Shown here piece by piece: positions 1 to 5,756 of a DNA stretch of 6,775 nucleotides. A model generated the notes under the pieces. It had not been told where the DNA came from and ran no database searches. It worked only from the letters and a program-made list of their open reading frames with translations. Both the position numbers and the translations under genes were made by a program. The stretch is from the NCBI GenBank assembly GCA_013152795.1, contig JAADFS010000081.1, positions 1 to 6,775 of the forward strand, read 5' to 3'. Source of the DNA: Deferribacteres bacterium. GTDB taxonomy: Bacteria; Nitrospirota; Thermodesulfovibrionia; UBA6902. Position 1 is the stretch's first letter; every line of letters starts with the position of its first letter.

Positions 1-1799
1 GGGAGACTTTCGTGGAGCCTGGAGACTATGTTGATCTGCTGGACAAGGCCCTTGCCTTTAAACAGGTTTATGGTTTTTTTGAGGAGCTCGTTGACATTGA
101 GACTTTGTTTCTCGATGACTGTTTTATCCCCCGGGTCTGCAAAGGCATATTTCAGGCAGGTATCCGCGGTTTTTGTAATGCGGCCTGCGTCATAGATAAT
201 ATCCTCGAGGTATTCAAGGACGTTTTCCCTGCCTTTAAAGTCGCTTGCGCCTACAATCTTCTGCGCCTGCTGGGTCAGAAGCATCATGGCCCCGGCGGGA
301 TTCCGGATGTCATGGGCTATCTGCCGCGCGACCTGGGTGTACTGCTTATGGATAAGCGCCTCTTCGGCCAGTTTCCGGCTCTTCTCGTAATCGGACTGGA
401 GTTTTTCATACGGACGCAGCCTGTTTAATACCATGACAATCTGGCCGGAGATCAGCAGAAACAGTGCCTCGTCAATAGATGTATACCTGACGGGTTTTAT
501 CCTGTCCGCCGATATAACTATCAGGCACAACAGCTCTGATTTAAAGACAATGGGTATGACGCAGTCAGCACCGAGACGATCGAGTTCTTCCTGGAGATTT
601 TTGTCAGCCCTGTCATAGAAAACCGCAGCGGGCGTATTGACCGCCTGTCTGATAATGTGCATTTCCCTGTCGATCTTCTGTCCGTTATCCGGTTTTTTCA
701 TTTTCAGATCCCACTTCAGATAACAGCGCGGGTTTTCCGGCATCTCCTCAAAATTATCAGGCAGATAAAATGACACGGGATATAAATCGATCCCGCGAAA
801 GAAAGAATCCATCACCGCAAAGAATTCTTCGAGACTGACGACCCTCTCCATGTCCCTTAAAAACCGCTCTTTTACTTTATCAAGGTCATAGCGGGATTTC
901 ACCAGTATTGCATCCGGGATGGTCTGTATCCTGTTTCTGATAAACGGATAGCTTTCCAGGGCAATGATGAAAAAGAGCGGTGTTATCAACGCGGTAAAGA
1001 GTATGTGATAAGGCTCGATAACTCTGTAGAATATGGCGTACAGGCTCAGATATATCGTTATGAGAAAGATATACGTTGCCAGTCTTGCCACACCCCTGCT
1101 GATAAAAATCTTTATATCCAGAAGCTCGTGTCTTACGATCGTGTAGGGAAAAATAATATTAAGAATTACAACCCCGATGGTTCCGAAAGGATAAAAGTTA
1201 ATTCCGAACACAAGGGGAAATGTAGTGGAACCACCTGCGAAACCGATAAGCAGGGCGGTAAACAGATATTGTGCCTGTTTCTGCTTCTGTCCCCTTAATA
1301 TTTTTTTCGCCTGATATAATTCAAATACCCCCCAGAAGACCAAGGCGGTAAACAGAACCGGAAAGAAATAGTATACGCTCCCTGCATCGGGATAATATAA
1401 AAAGCCACCCTTTGCACTTACACTCTTTACAAATTCATCGGGAGACATGAGGGCTGTCAAAAAATAAGATACGGTGATTAAATAACCGGTCAGGAGAAAT
1501 TTTTTTTCCTTTTGGGTCTTTTCCAGAAATGACAGTACAAAATGTACAAAAAAGACCGGGATAAAGACCGCGGACAGGTTCAGCCATCTCGACCAGAAAA
1601 GGGCTGTGTTGTAATCCCTGGTTGTCCACCCCATAAACAAGCCGAGGCTCCAGAGTGCGAGGCAAAAGCTGAATAAACTCCATGTGATATTTGCGGCCTT
1701 GCGGGGATTGTGGAATAAAACAAAACTGCACGTTGCCGCGCTGAGGACAAAAATCAGGAATCCTGAAACTGACAGGTAATTCAGTGTCTCCGGGTGCAT
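1..1799 (-). CDS. Membrane sensor histidine kinase, 7TM-type N-terminus plus GAF-like domain (3' end cut by window)
   Basis: One open frame runs without a stop from an ATG at 1799 to the window edge, giving 599 complete codons. Residues 1-220 contain about seven hydrophobic segments (roughly 8-29, 38-57, 73-92, 101-118, 142-161, 178-200, 204-221) in the pattern of the histidine-kinase N-terminal 7TM domain, ending in the typical RHELLDIKIFISRG stretch (223-236). Two more hydrophobic segments follow (about 240-259 and 264-281). Residues about 305-460 look like a GAF domain. A charged, probably coiled linker (462-485) leads to a DHp domain with the H-box RQIAHDIRNP; His496 is the expected phosphorylation site. 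The ATP-binding domain is not in the window. The gene starts 11 bp after the stop of the methyltransferase gene and has no clear Shine-Dalgarno, so coupled translation is likely. The ligand is unknown; the neighbour suggests a diffusible methylated signal (inference). Confidence 0.93.
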   Translation of the reverse strand, partial: MHPETLNYLSVSGFLIFVLSAATCSFVLFHNPRKAANITWSLFSFCLALWSLGLFMGWTTRDYNTALFWSRWLNLSAVFIPVFFVHFVLSFLEKTQKEKKFLLTGYLITVSYFLTALMSPDEFVKSVSAKGGFLYYPDAGSVYYFFPVLFTALVFWGVFELYQAKKILRGQKQKQAQYLFTALLIGFAGGSTTFPLVFGINFYPFGTIGVVILNIIFPYTIVRHELLDIKIFISRGVARLATYIFLITIYLSLYAIFYRVIEPYHILFTALITPLFFIIALESYPFIRNRIQTIPDAILVKSRYDLDKVKERFLRDMERVVSLEEFFAVMDSFFRGIDLYPVSFYLPDNFEEMPENPRCYLKWDLKMKKPDNGQKIDREMHIIRQAVNTPAAVFYDRADKNLQEELDRLGADCVIPIVFKSELLCLIVISADRIKPVRYTSIDEALFLLISGQIVMVLNRLRPYEKLQSDYEKSRKLAEEALIHKQYTQVARQIAHDIRNPAGAMMLLTQQAQKIVGASDFKGRENVLEYLEDIIYDAGRITKTADTCLKYAFADPGDKTVIEKQSLNVNELLKKTINLFKGKGLVQQINIVSRLHESL

Positions 1800-1810
1800 A
1801 ATTCAGATAT

Positions 1811-2830
1811 TTATTTTTTATATAAACTCAGGTACTGATAGACACCAAAGGGGTCCATATCCAGGTGCGTGTCTTTCAGGTCGTTCAGGTCTTCCGAGAG
1901 GCTTTTCATCTCTTCCGAATCCTTGTACTGCAGGTACCAGTCTGCAACATATTCCATCCAGAGCCTTGTGGGGTTTTCCGGGTGGGCGTTTGTGATCAGT
2001 AAACAACCTCCCAGCGCTAATTTGCCCCACAGGCGTTTTGTGAGTTTCTTGGCGGACATAATATCGAAATAATCAAACATACCGCTTGAGTACATGAAAT
2101 TGAAACTCTCATCTTTTTCTTTAAGGATAGTCCTGATGATATTACCCCTGCGCAACACCAGTTTCCCCGGAAAATCCCTGAGCACGAAGCTGGCCGTGTC
2201 CAGGGCCTCATCATCCTGGTCGAACAAGTGTATCTCCGAGTCTTTCAGGTAACCGTCCCTGACGGCCTCGACAATCTCAATGGCGGAGCCGCTTCCGATG
2301 GATGCGATGGTCTTGTAACCGCCCTTTATCAGGCGCTCCTTGAGATAGTAGACCCTGTATTCATTCGCCCTGCAGTTTTCAGTCTCGAGGGTGAAGGCAT
2401 TGAGGTATGCGCCCAGACCTGTATAGCCGCAGTACCTGGGGCCCCGCCTGCCGTCCCATATCAGTGACATCAGGCCGAAGTCGCCTGGATAGCCCCTGGG
2501 TTTTTCATAGCTGTACCTGCATAAGGCCGACTGGTTGGTCAGGAACAGTATCTTCTGCTGGAAGGCCTCCTTGAAGTGCTGCTCGTGACAGGCGGAGAGG
2601 AAGTTCCTGTAACCCTGGTACAGGGATAGTATTTCCTTCAGACCCTGAAAGGCGACCTTTTCTCCTGTCTCCTCAACGTTGTGAGGCAGGGTCTTTATCT
2701 TTTTTAAAAGTTTCCGGACAAAAAATTCTGAAATGCCGGGTACATTCGTGTCGGCTGGATATTGCCTGTTCTCTCTTTTCAATTGATTAACGCGCTGTTT
2801 TTCCGGCCTTAATGTTTTATTGTAATTCAC
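1811..2830 (-). CDS. PhcB-like class I SAM-dependent methyltransferase (339 aa)
   Basis: The protein has a helical N-terminal region (about 1-105), then a signature EKPRGYPGDFGLM (109-121) and a Rossmann methyltransferase fold: glycine-rich motif I IASIGSGSAIE (175-185), acidic loop LFDQDDEAL (202-210), YSSGMFDYF (247-255), LGGCLLITN (273-281) and MEYVADWYLQY (292-302). From memory of the family, the KPxGYPGDF, DQD-AL, GxFDY and ME-DW combination is that of PhcB-type proteins, annotated as 3-hydroxypalmitic acid methyl ester biosynthesis proteins. Ralstonia PhcB makes the methyl ester quorum signal sensed by the kinase PhcS. No signal peptide or membrane segment is seen, so the enzyme should be cytoplasmic. 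The start is GTG with a strong purine-rich Shine-Dalgarno; the next in-frame Met is residue 121, inside the signature. The histidine kinase follows 11 bp downstream. The actual substrate cannot be read from the sequence; methylation of another carboxylic acid is possible. Confidence 0.85.
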   Translation of the reverse strand: MNYNKTLRPEKQRVNQLKRENRQYPADTNVPGISEFFVRKLLKKIKTLPHNVEETGEKVAFQGLKEILSLYQGYRNFLSACHEQHFKEAFQQKILFLTNQSALCRYSYEKPRGYPGDFGLMSLIWDGRRGPRYCGYTGLGAYLNAFTLETENCRANEYRVYYLKERLIKGGYKTIASIGSGSAIEIVEAVRDGYLKDSEIHLFDQDDEALDTASFVLRDFPGKLVLRRGNIIRTILKEKDESFNFMYSSGMFDYFDIMSAKKLTKRLWGKLALGGCLLITNAHPENPTRLWMEYVADWYLQYKDSEEMKSLSEDLNDLKDTHLDMDPFGVYQYLSLYKK

Positions 2831-2845
2831 CTTTCCCTCCCCTCC
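2831..2845 (-). promoter_or_regulatory. Shine-Dalgarno region of the methyltransferase gene (GTG start)
   Basis: The minus strand reads GGAGGGGAGGGAAAG directly before the GTG start, giving a GAGG core about five bases from the start codon. This supports GTG at 2830. A CTCCC segment (plus 2851-2855, GGGAG) could pair with the GGGAG in this region and mask it, which is a possible translational control. Confidence 0.6.
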
Positions 2846-2923
2846 AAGCAGGGAGCATCAGGTTGGGGGCGAGTCGTTCGTATCTACTCTTTACCTTACC
2901 GGTGCATTAATCCTTACAGTGGC

Positions 2924-2964
2924 AAAAAAACATCGCCAGCGGGCACGGCAGGCTGCCGTGCCGC
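2924..2964 (-). terminator. GC-rich hairpin with trailing T-run, possible terminator of the translation cluster
   Basis: GGCACGGCAG (2942-2951) and CTGCCGTGCC (2953-2962) are perfect inverted repeats around one base. As RNA this would form a stem of about 8 bp with a 5-nt loop, extendable by 2 bp past one bulged base. On the minus strand seven T follow (2930-2924), but 8-9 bases after the end of the extended stem, which is further than in a standard intrinsic terminator. It lies downstream of the DUF167 stop. It could instead be a dispersed palindromic element. Confidence 0.35.
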
Positions 2965-2966
2965 GT

Positions 2967-2981
2967 TTATGCAATGTTAAG
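2967..2981. repeat. 15-bp repeat, copy 1 (TTATGCAAYRTYAAG)
   Basis: TTATGCAATGTTAAG matches the consensus TTATGCAAYRTYAAG shared with 3018-3032 and 3359-3373. It lies beside the GC-rich palindrome. Its right flank (TTAAATTAACGC) resembles the flank of copy 3, so the similarity between copies 1 and 3 reaches about 30 bp imperfectly. Confidence 0.5.
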
Positions 2982-3017
2982 GTTAAATTAACGCCTCCTG
3001 GCAGAAGCGGGTGCATG

Positions 3018-3032
3018 TTATGCAACGTCAAG
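3018..3032. repeat. 15-bp repeat, copy 2 (TTATGCAAYRTYAAG)
   Basis: TTATGCAACGTCAAG has the same core as copies 1 and 3, with differences only at the three degenerate positions. It lies about 40 bp after the DUF167 stop, inside the loop of the TGCATGT/ACATGCA inverted pair. Confidence 0.5.
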
Positions 3033-3070
3033 GTGTTGTGTGTTGTGACATGCATATAAATAATAATACG

Positions 3071-3358
3071 TTATAATGATTCTAAATGCAAACGCTTTTT
3101 TATCCTCTCCAGCGTTGCCTTCAGGCCGGTGAGTTTCACGAGCTTGTTTCTGGAGGAATGTCCCGAAACTATCTCCACATCCTTTTTATGGATGCCGAAT
3201 TCCCGGGAGAGTATCTCGATGAGTTCCTTGTTCGCCTTTCCTTCAACAGGCGGGGAGGAGAGCCTTACTTTCAGGGCGTCCCCGTAAGGGCCCGCAATCC
3301 CCGGCCGCGATGAACGGGGCTCTACTTTAACTTTAATTATTAGGTCGCTTCCTGCCAT
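3071..3358 (-). CDS. DUF167 (YggU-like) family small protein
   Basis: This 95-residue protein has the hallmarks of the DUF167/YggU family: VEPRSSRPGI (12-21), a LKVRLSSPPVEGKANKELIE block (29-48), and a conserved late SGHSSRNKLVKL segment (about 65-76). The full length matches the family norm of about 90-100 residues. The family has a known small alpha/beta fold but no firmly established function. The ATG lies 21 bp after the truB stop with no clear Shine-Dalgarno; instead the leader is filled by copy 3 of the 15-bp repeat. In many relatives rpsO follows truB, so this gene takes an unusual place at the end of the cluster (inference from typical gene orders). Confidence 0.9.
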   Translation of the reverse strand: MAGSDLIIKVKVEPRSSRPGIAGPYGDALKVRLSSPPVEGKANKELIEILSREFGIHKKDVEIVSGHSSRNKLVKLTGLKATLERIKKRLHLESL

Positions 3359-3373
3359 TTATGCAACATTAAG
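3359..3373. repeat. 15-bp repeat, copy 3, directly before the DUF167 start
   Basis: TTATGCAACATTAAG lies between the truB stop (3380-3382) and the DUF167 ATG (3358). Read on the minus strand it is CTTAATGTTGCATAA immediately followed by the start codon, where a Shine-Dalgarno would be expected. Confidence 0.5.
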
Positions 3374-3379
3374 AATTAA

Positions 3380-4267
3380 TCACGCAAACACGACTTTCAT
3401 CCTGATCATATTCTCTGCGGCTGAAAACCTGCCGATTGCAAGCAATTCCCCCTCCGGGGATTTTATTCTTATTCCGGGAGCTGTTTCCATGTCACGTGTA
3501 AACCCGGCGGCGGTGTCCGGCCTTATGGGGTTTCCATGGGTTACTCCACGCACGAGGGTTTCATTTATCCTCAGTTCCGGCAGCCAGGACAGTGCCTCAT
3601 CCATTGTGTAGACACCTTTATCGGTTGCGGCTGTCTTCAGTTCTTCAAATGACAGGCTGTCGCTGATTTTAAAGGGCCCTACAGCCGTGCGCTCAAGCTC
3701 AAACAGATGCGCGCCTGTTCCGAGCTTTCTGCCGGCATCATTGCACAGTGTCCTTATGTAAGTTCCGCTGGAGCAGCGGACGAGGAATGTGACAAAAGGG
3801 AAGTCGATATTCAGGATATCCATGGCGTAGATATTGACCTCCCTGCTCCTGCGCTCTATCTCGATGCCTTTTCTCGCGTATTCATAGAGGGGCCTGCCCT
3901 TGTGTTTCAATGCGGAAAACATCGGCGGCTGCTGGATTATCCTGCCCAGAAATGACTTGAGCGTATCCTCAATAGTGCCTGTGCTGAGCCCGGTTGTATC
4001 GGCCGTTTCAATGACCCTGCCGTATGCATCCTGCGTGTCGGTGGTCTCGCCGAGCTTCATCACCGCCCTGTATTCCTTGTCAAGGCCGGAGAGATACGGT
4101 GCGAGGCGGGTTGCCCTGTTGATGCAGACAAGCATGAGGCCTGTAGCCATGGGGTCAAGCGTGCCGGTATGTCCGGCCTTTTTAACCCTCAGGATGCGCT
4201 TCACCATTGTGACAGCCTCCTGCGAGGTGATATCCCTGGGTTTGTTGATGCTGATGACGGCGTCCAT
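3380..4267 (-). CDS. truB: tRNA pseudouridine(55) synthase TruB
   Basis: TruB isomerises uridine 55 in the T-loop of tRNAs. The 295-residue protein has the expected order of motifs: SINKPRDITSQE (6-17), the catalytic loop AGHTGTLDPMATG (31-43) with the nucleophile Asp38, KEYRAVMKLGETTDTQD (64-80), QQPPMFSALKHKGRPLYEYAR (112-132), and RCSSGTYIRTLCNDAGRKLG (164-183). Residues 235-295 form a C-terminal PUA-like region with VTHGNPI and SPEGELLAIGRF. All catalytic elements are intact and the length is normal. The ATG lies 7 bp after the stop of the DHH gene, with a GGAAAG stretch rather far upstream, so translation is probably coupled. A start-stop pair ATG-TAA sits immediately before the start codon. 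Confidence 0.97.
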   Translation of the reverse strand: MDAVISINKPRDITSQEAVTMVKRILRVKKAGHTGTLDPMATGLMLVCINRATRLAPYLSGLDKEYRAVMKLGETTDTQDAYGRVIETADTTGLSTGTIEDTLKSFLGRIIQQPPMFSALKHKGRPLYEYARKGIEIERRSREVNIYAMDILNIDFPFVTFLVRCSSGTYIRTLCNDAGRKLGTGAHLFELERTAVGPFKISDSLSFEELKTAATDKGVYTMDEALSWLPELRINETLVRGVTHGNPIRPDTAAGFTRDMETAPGIRIKSPEGELLAIGRFSAAENMIRMKVVFA

Positions 4268-4274
4268 TTACATG

Positions 4275-5264
4275 TTATTTGCTTTCCTTCAACGCCGCCC
4301 TGACGGCCTTCAGTACTTTATCCTGTACCTCTTTCAGGGTGCCGTTGACCGTGCATCCCGCAGCGGCGACGTGTCCGCCCCCGTTGAAGCGTTTTGCGAT
4401 CTTCTGCACATTGACCCTGCCCTTTGACCGCAGGCTTATCTTGAAGGATTTCATGCCGTCCTGCCTGAAGAAAACGGCGACGTCGATGTCTTTGACTTTC
4501 CTCGGGTAGTCGACAAAGTCTTCGGCGTCCTCGGCGGTTGCGCCTGTCTTTCTGAACATGGCCCTTGTGGTCGTGATCCATGCCACGCCGTCTTTTTTCT
4601 CAAGTGTCGAAAGGGAAAGCCCTAACAACTTCATTGACCTGAAGGGAATGCTCTCATAGACATCTTTTGTTATGTCCCAGGGTTTGGCCCCTGCCTCGAC
4701 AAGACGGGAGGCGATTTTTAGAGACTCAGGTGAGGAATTGGAATATCTGAACCCCCCCGTGTCCACCAGAATCGCCGCATATAGGTTTTCGGCCATGTTT
4801 TTATCAATGGGTATCTTGAGCGCGGTCAATACCTTGTAAACCAGCACGCCTGTTGCAGCGGCGTCAGGGTCGATAAGACTTGCCGACAATGAGTTGTAGA
4901 ATTCGGATTTCCCGGCACCGGCCGGCAGCACATGATGGTCTATTACAGCGGTCTTTGCCGCCCTGAGCCCTTTGAAACCCGTTCTTTCCGGGTCGTTGCA
5001 GTCCACTATAAAGAGGACGTCGAATTCCCTGCCGGGAGGTTTATGCCTTACTTTTTTCGAGGAGGGCAGGAACCTGAGGTTTTCAGGCACAGGGTCCCTG
5101 CTGAGAACACAGATGTCCTTTTTCCCTATCTTACTCAGGCCCAGCGCAAGGGCCAGGGAAGAACCCAGGGAGTCGGCCTCAGGGTTGATATGGCCCACTA
5201 TCAGGAAAGAGCTGTTACGCCTGATAAGATTGAGAAGTTTAGAAGAGACTTTCGTCGTCGTCAA
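4275..5264 (-). CDS. nrnA: DHH/DHHA1 phosphoesterase, NrnA-type (oligoribonuclease / pAp phosphatase)
   Basis: Family members degrade 2-5 nt RNA ends and often 3'-phosphoadenosine 5'-phosphate. The 329-residue protein has motif I VGHINPEADSLGSS (23-36), FIVDCND (85-91), the DHH triad in AVIDHHV (106-112, Asp109-His110-His111), ILVDTGGFRYSNSSP (165-179), and the C-terminal DHHA1 signature FNGGGHVAAAGC (293-304). Motif I has Glu29 where Asp is most usual, a conservative change at a metal-binding position. The start is TTG: AAAGGAG lies five bases upstream, and the next in-frame Met is residue 157, past the first motifs. The gene begins 26 bp inside the end of rbfA, so the two are translationally linked. 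The fold assignment is secure; NrnA rather than another DHH subfamily rests on length, motif set and the rbfA-truB context. Confidence 0.9.
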   Translation of the reverse strand: MTTTKVSSKLLNLIRRNSSFLIVGHINPEADSLGSSLALALGLSKIGKKDICVLSRDPVPENLRFLPSSKKVRHKPPGREFDVLFIVDCNDPERTGFKGLRAAKTAVIDHHVLPAGAGKSEFYNSLSASLIDPDAAATGVLVYKVLTALKIPIDKNMAENLYAAILVDTGGFRYSNSSPESLKIASRLVEAGAKPWDITKDVYESIPFRSMKLLGLSLSTLEKKDGVAWITTTRAMFRKTGATAEDAEDFVDYPRKVKDIDVAVFFRQDGMKSFKISLRSKGRVNVQKIAKRFNGGGHVAAAGCTVNGTLKEVQDKVLKAVRAALKESK

Positions 5265-5616
5265 GAGAGCTCCTTTCAGATTTCAGGTCGCAGAGTATTT
5301 TGTCAATCTTCCTGCCGTACTCTATTGATTCGTCGATCCTGAAAGTAAGCAGCGGCACATACCGCATATTCAGTCTTCTGCCGAGTTCGCTCCTTATAAA
5401 AGATGATGACGATTTGAGCTTTCTTACTGTTTTTTTGCCCTCTCTGTCATCAAGAACACTCAGGTACACGGTTGCATGCCTGAGGTCGTCACTGACCTTG
5501 GCGCCGGTGACAGTAACAAACCCGAGGCTTTTATGCTTGATCTTGTTCATTATAATGTCGGCGATTTCTTCCCTTATCAAATCACCGACCCTTGCCGAAC
5601 GTTTATATGGATGCAT
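5239..5616 (-). CDS. rbfA: 30S ribosome-binding factor RbfA
   Basis: RbfA binds the small ribosomal subunit late in assembly, near the 5' helix of 16S rRNA, and is important in the cold in studied bacteria. The 125-residue protein shows the family pattern: YKRSARVGDLIREEIADII (4-22) with the conserved R-VG-LI-EEI, then LGFVTVTGAKVSDDLRHATVYLSV (31-54) and a KH-like fold ending at LTFRIDESIEYGRKIDKIL (90-108). The length is normal; the acidic tail SSLDDDESLF overlaps the start of the DHH gene by 26 bp. The ATG at 5616 has no clear Shine-Dalgarno. Its upstream leader carries a segment complementary to the loop of a terminator-like hairpin, so expression may be controlled separately from infB and DUF503 (inference). 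Confidence 0.96.
   Translation of the reverse strand: MHPYKRSARVGDLIREEIADIIMNKIKHKSLGFVTVTGAKVSDDLRHATVYLSVLDDREGKKTVRKLKSSSSFIRSELGRRLNMRYVPLLTFRIDESIEYGRKIDKILCDLKSERSSLDDDESLF
5270..5276 (-). promoter_or_regulatory. Shine-Dalgarno that fixes the TTG start of the DHH gene
   Basis: The minus strand reads AAAGGAG, then CTCTC, then TTG. This near-ideal site lies inside the rbfA coding region and supports TTG at 5264 as the start. Confidence 0.75.
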
Positions 5617-5629
5617 GATTGTCTGAAAT

Positions 5630-5639
5630 CAGTGTCTGT
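5630..5639 (-). promoter_or_regulatory. rbfA leader segment complementary to the upstream terminator-like loop
   Basis: The minus strand reads ACAGACACTG, ending 13 bases before the rbfA ATG. It is the exact reverse complement of CAGTGTCTGT, which forms the complete 10-nt loop of the hairpin at 5705-5737. The overlapping GACAGAC (plus 5634-5640) can also pair with GTCTGTC just after the T-rich tract (plus 5691-5697), so two mutually exclusive pairings are possible. Confidence 0.45.
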
Positions 5640-5697
5640 CGTAAATTACAGGCGTTGTCATTCTCTCTGCGGTCCCGGACGGGCCTGGATGACAGAC

Positions 5698-5737
5698 AAA
5701 TAAACCGGCTTTATACACAGACACTGGTATAAGCCGG
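5698..5737 (-). terminator. Terminator-like hairpin between the DUF503 gene and rbfA (possible attenuator)
   Basis: On the minus strand CCGGCTTATAC and GTATAAAGCCGG (plus 5727-5737 and 5705-5716) form an 11-bp stem with one bulged base, a 10-nt loop, and a directly following T-rich tract TTTATTT. This has the form of an intrinsic terminator after the DUF503 gene. The rest of the translation cluster lies downstream with no obvious promoter, so partial read-through or attenuation is plausible. Confidence 0.6.
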
Positions 5738-5740
5738 CGG

Positions 5741-5754
5741 CTGAAGATCTTCAG
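5741..5754. repeat. 14-bp perfect palindrome after the DUF503 stop
   Basis: CTGAAGATCTTCAG is identical to its own reverse complement. It begins 2 bp past the DUF503 stop codon and ends 3 bp before the terminator-like stem. It could be a protein-binding site or extend the RNA structure. Confidence 0.5.
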
Positions 5755-5756
5755 TA

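Larger units (their letters stand above)
2831..3070. other. 240-bp intergenic region between the DUF167 gene and the methyltransferase gene
   Basis: No convincing gene is present. The region holds the ribosome-binding stretch of the methyltransferase gene, a GC-rich palindrome (2942-2962), two copies of a 15-bp repeat (2967-2981 and 3018-3032), an 11-bp AT-rich palindrome GTTAAATTAAC (2982-2992) and a 7-bp inverted pair TGCATGT/ACATGCA (3012-3018 and 3048-3054). It separates the translation cluster from the methyltransferase-kinase unit, so a terminator and a new promoter are expected here. No confident -35/-10 pair was found by eye. Confidence 0.7.

Noticed and set aside
12..428. Plus-strand open frame of 138 codons
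   Set aside because: It is antisense to the DHp and linker part of the histidine kinase, whose frame is unbroken and carries the H-box.
2924..2938. Sigma-54-like TGGC...TTGC on the minus strand upstream of the methyltransferase gene
   Set aside because: The GG and GC elements are 12 bases apart instead of 10, which is not compatible with a standard -24/-12 promoter.
2891..3016. Minus-strand 41-codon open frame in the intergenic gap
   Set aside because: It has no Shine-Dalgarno, runs through the palindrome and repeat copy 1, and its Arg/Ala/Cys-rich product resembles a chance reading of GC-rich structure.
3043..3077. Plus-strand TTGTGA ... TATAAT promoter-like pair
   Set aside because: The spacer is 23 bases and no plus-strand gene follows.
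4268..4273. Start-stop pair ATG-TAA immediately before the truB ATG
   Set aside because: It is curious and could affect reinitiation, but the hexamer is easily produced by chance next to a stop codon.
3900..4427. Plus-strand open frame of 175 codons
   Set aside because: It lies antisense to truB and the end of the DHH gene, both with complete family motifs; it shows no recognisable domain.
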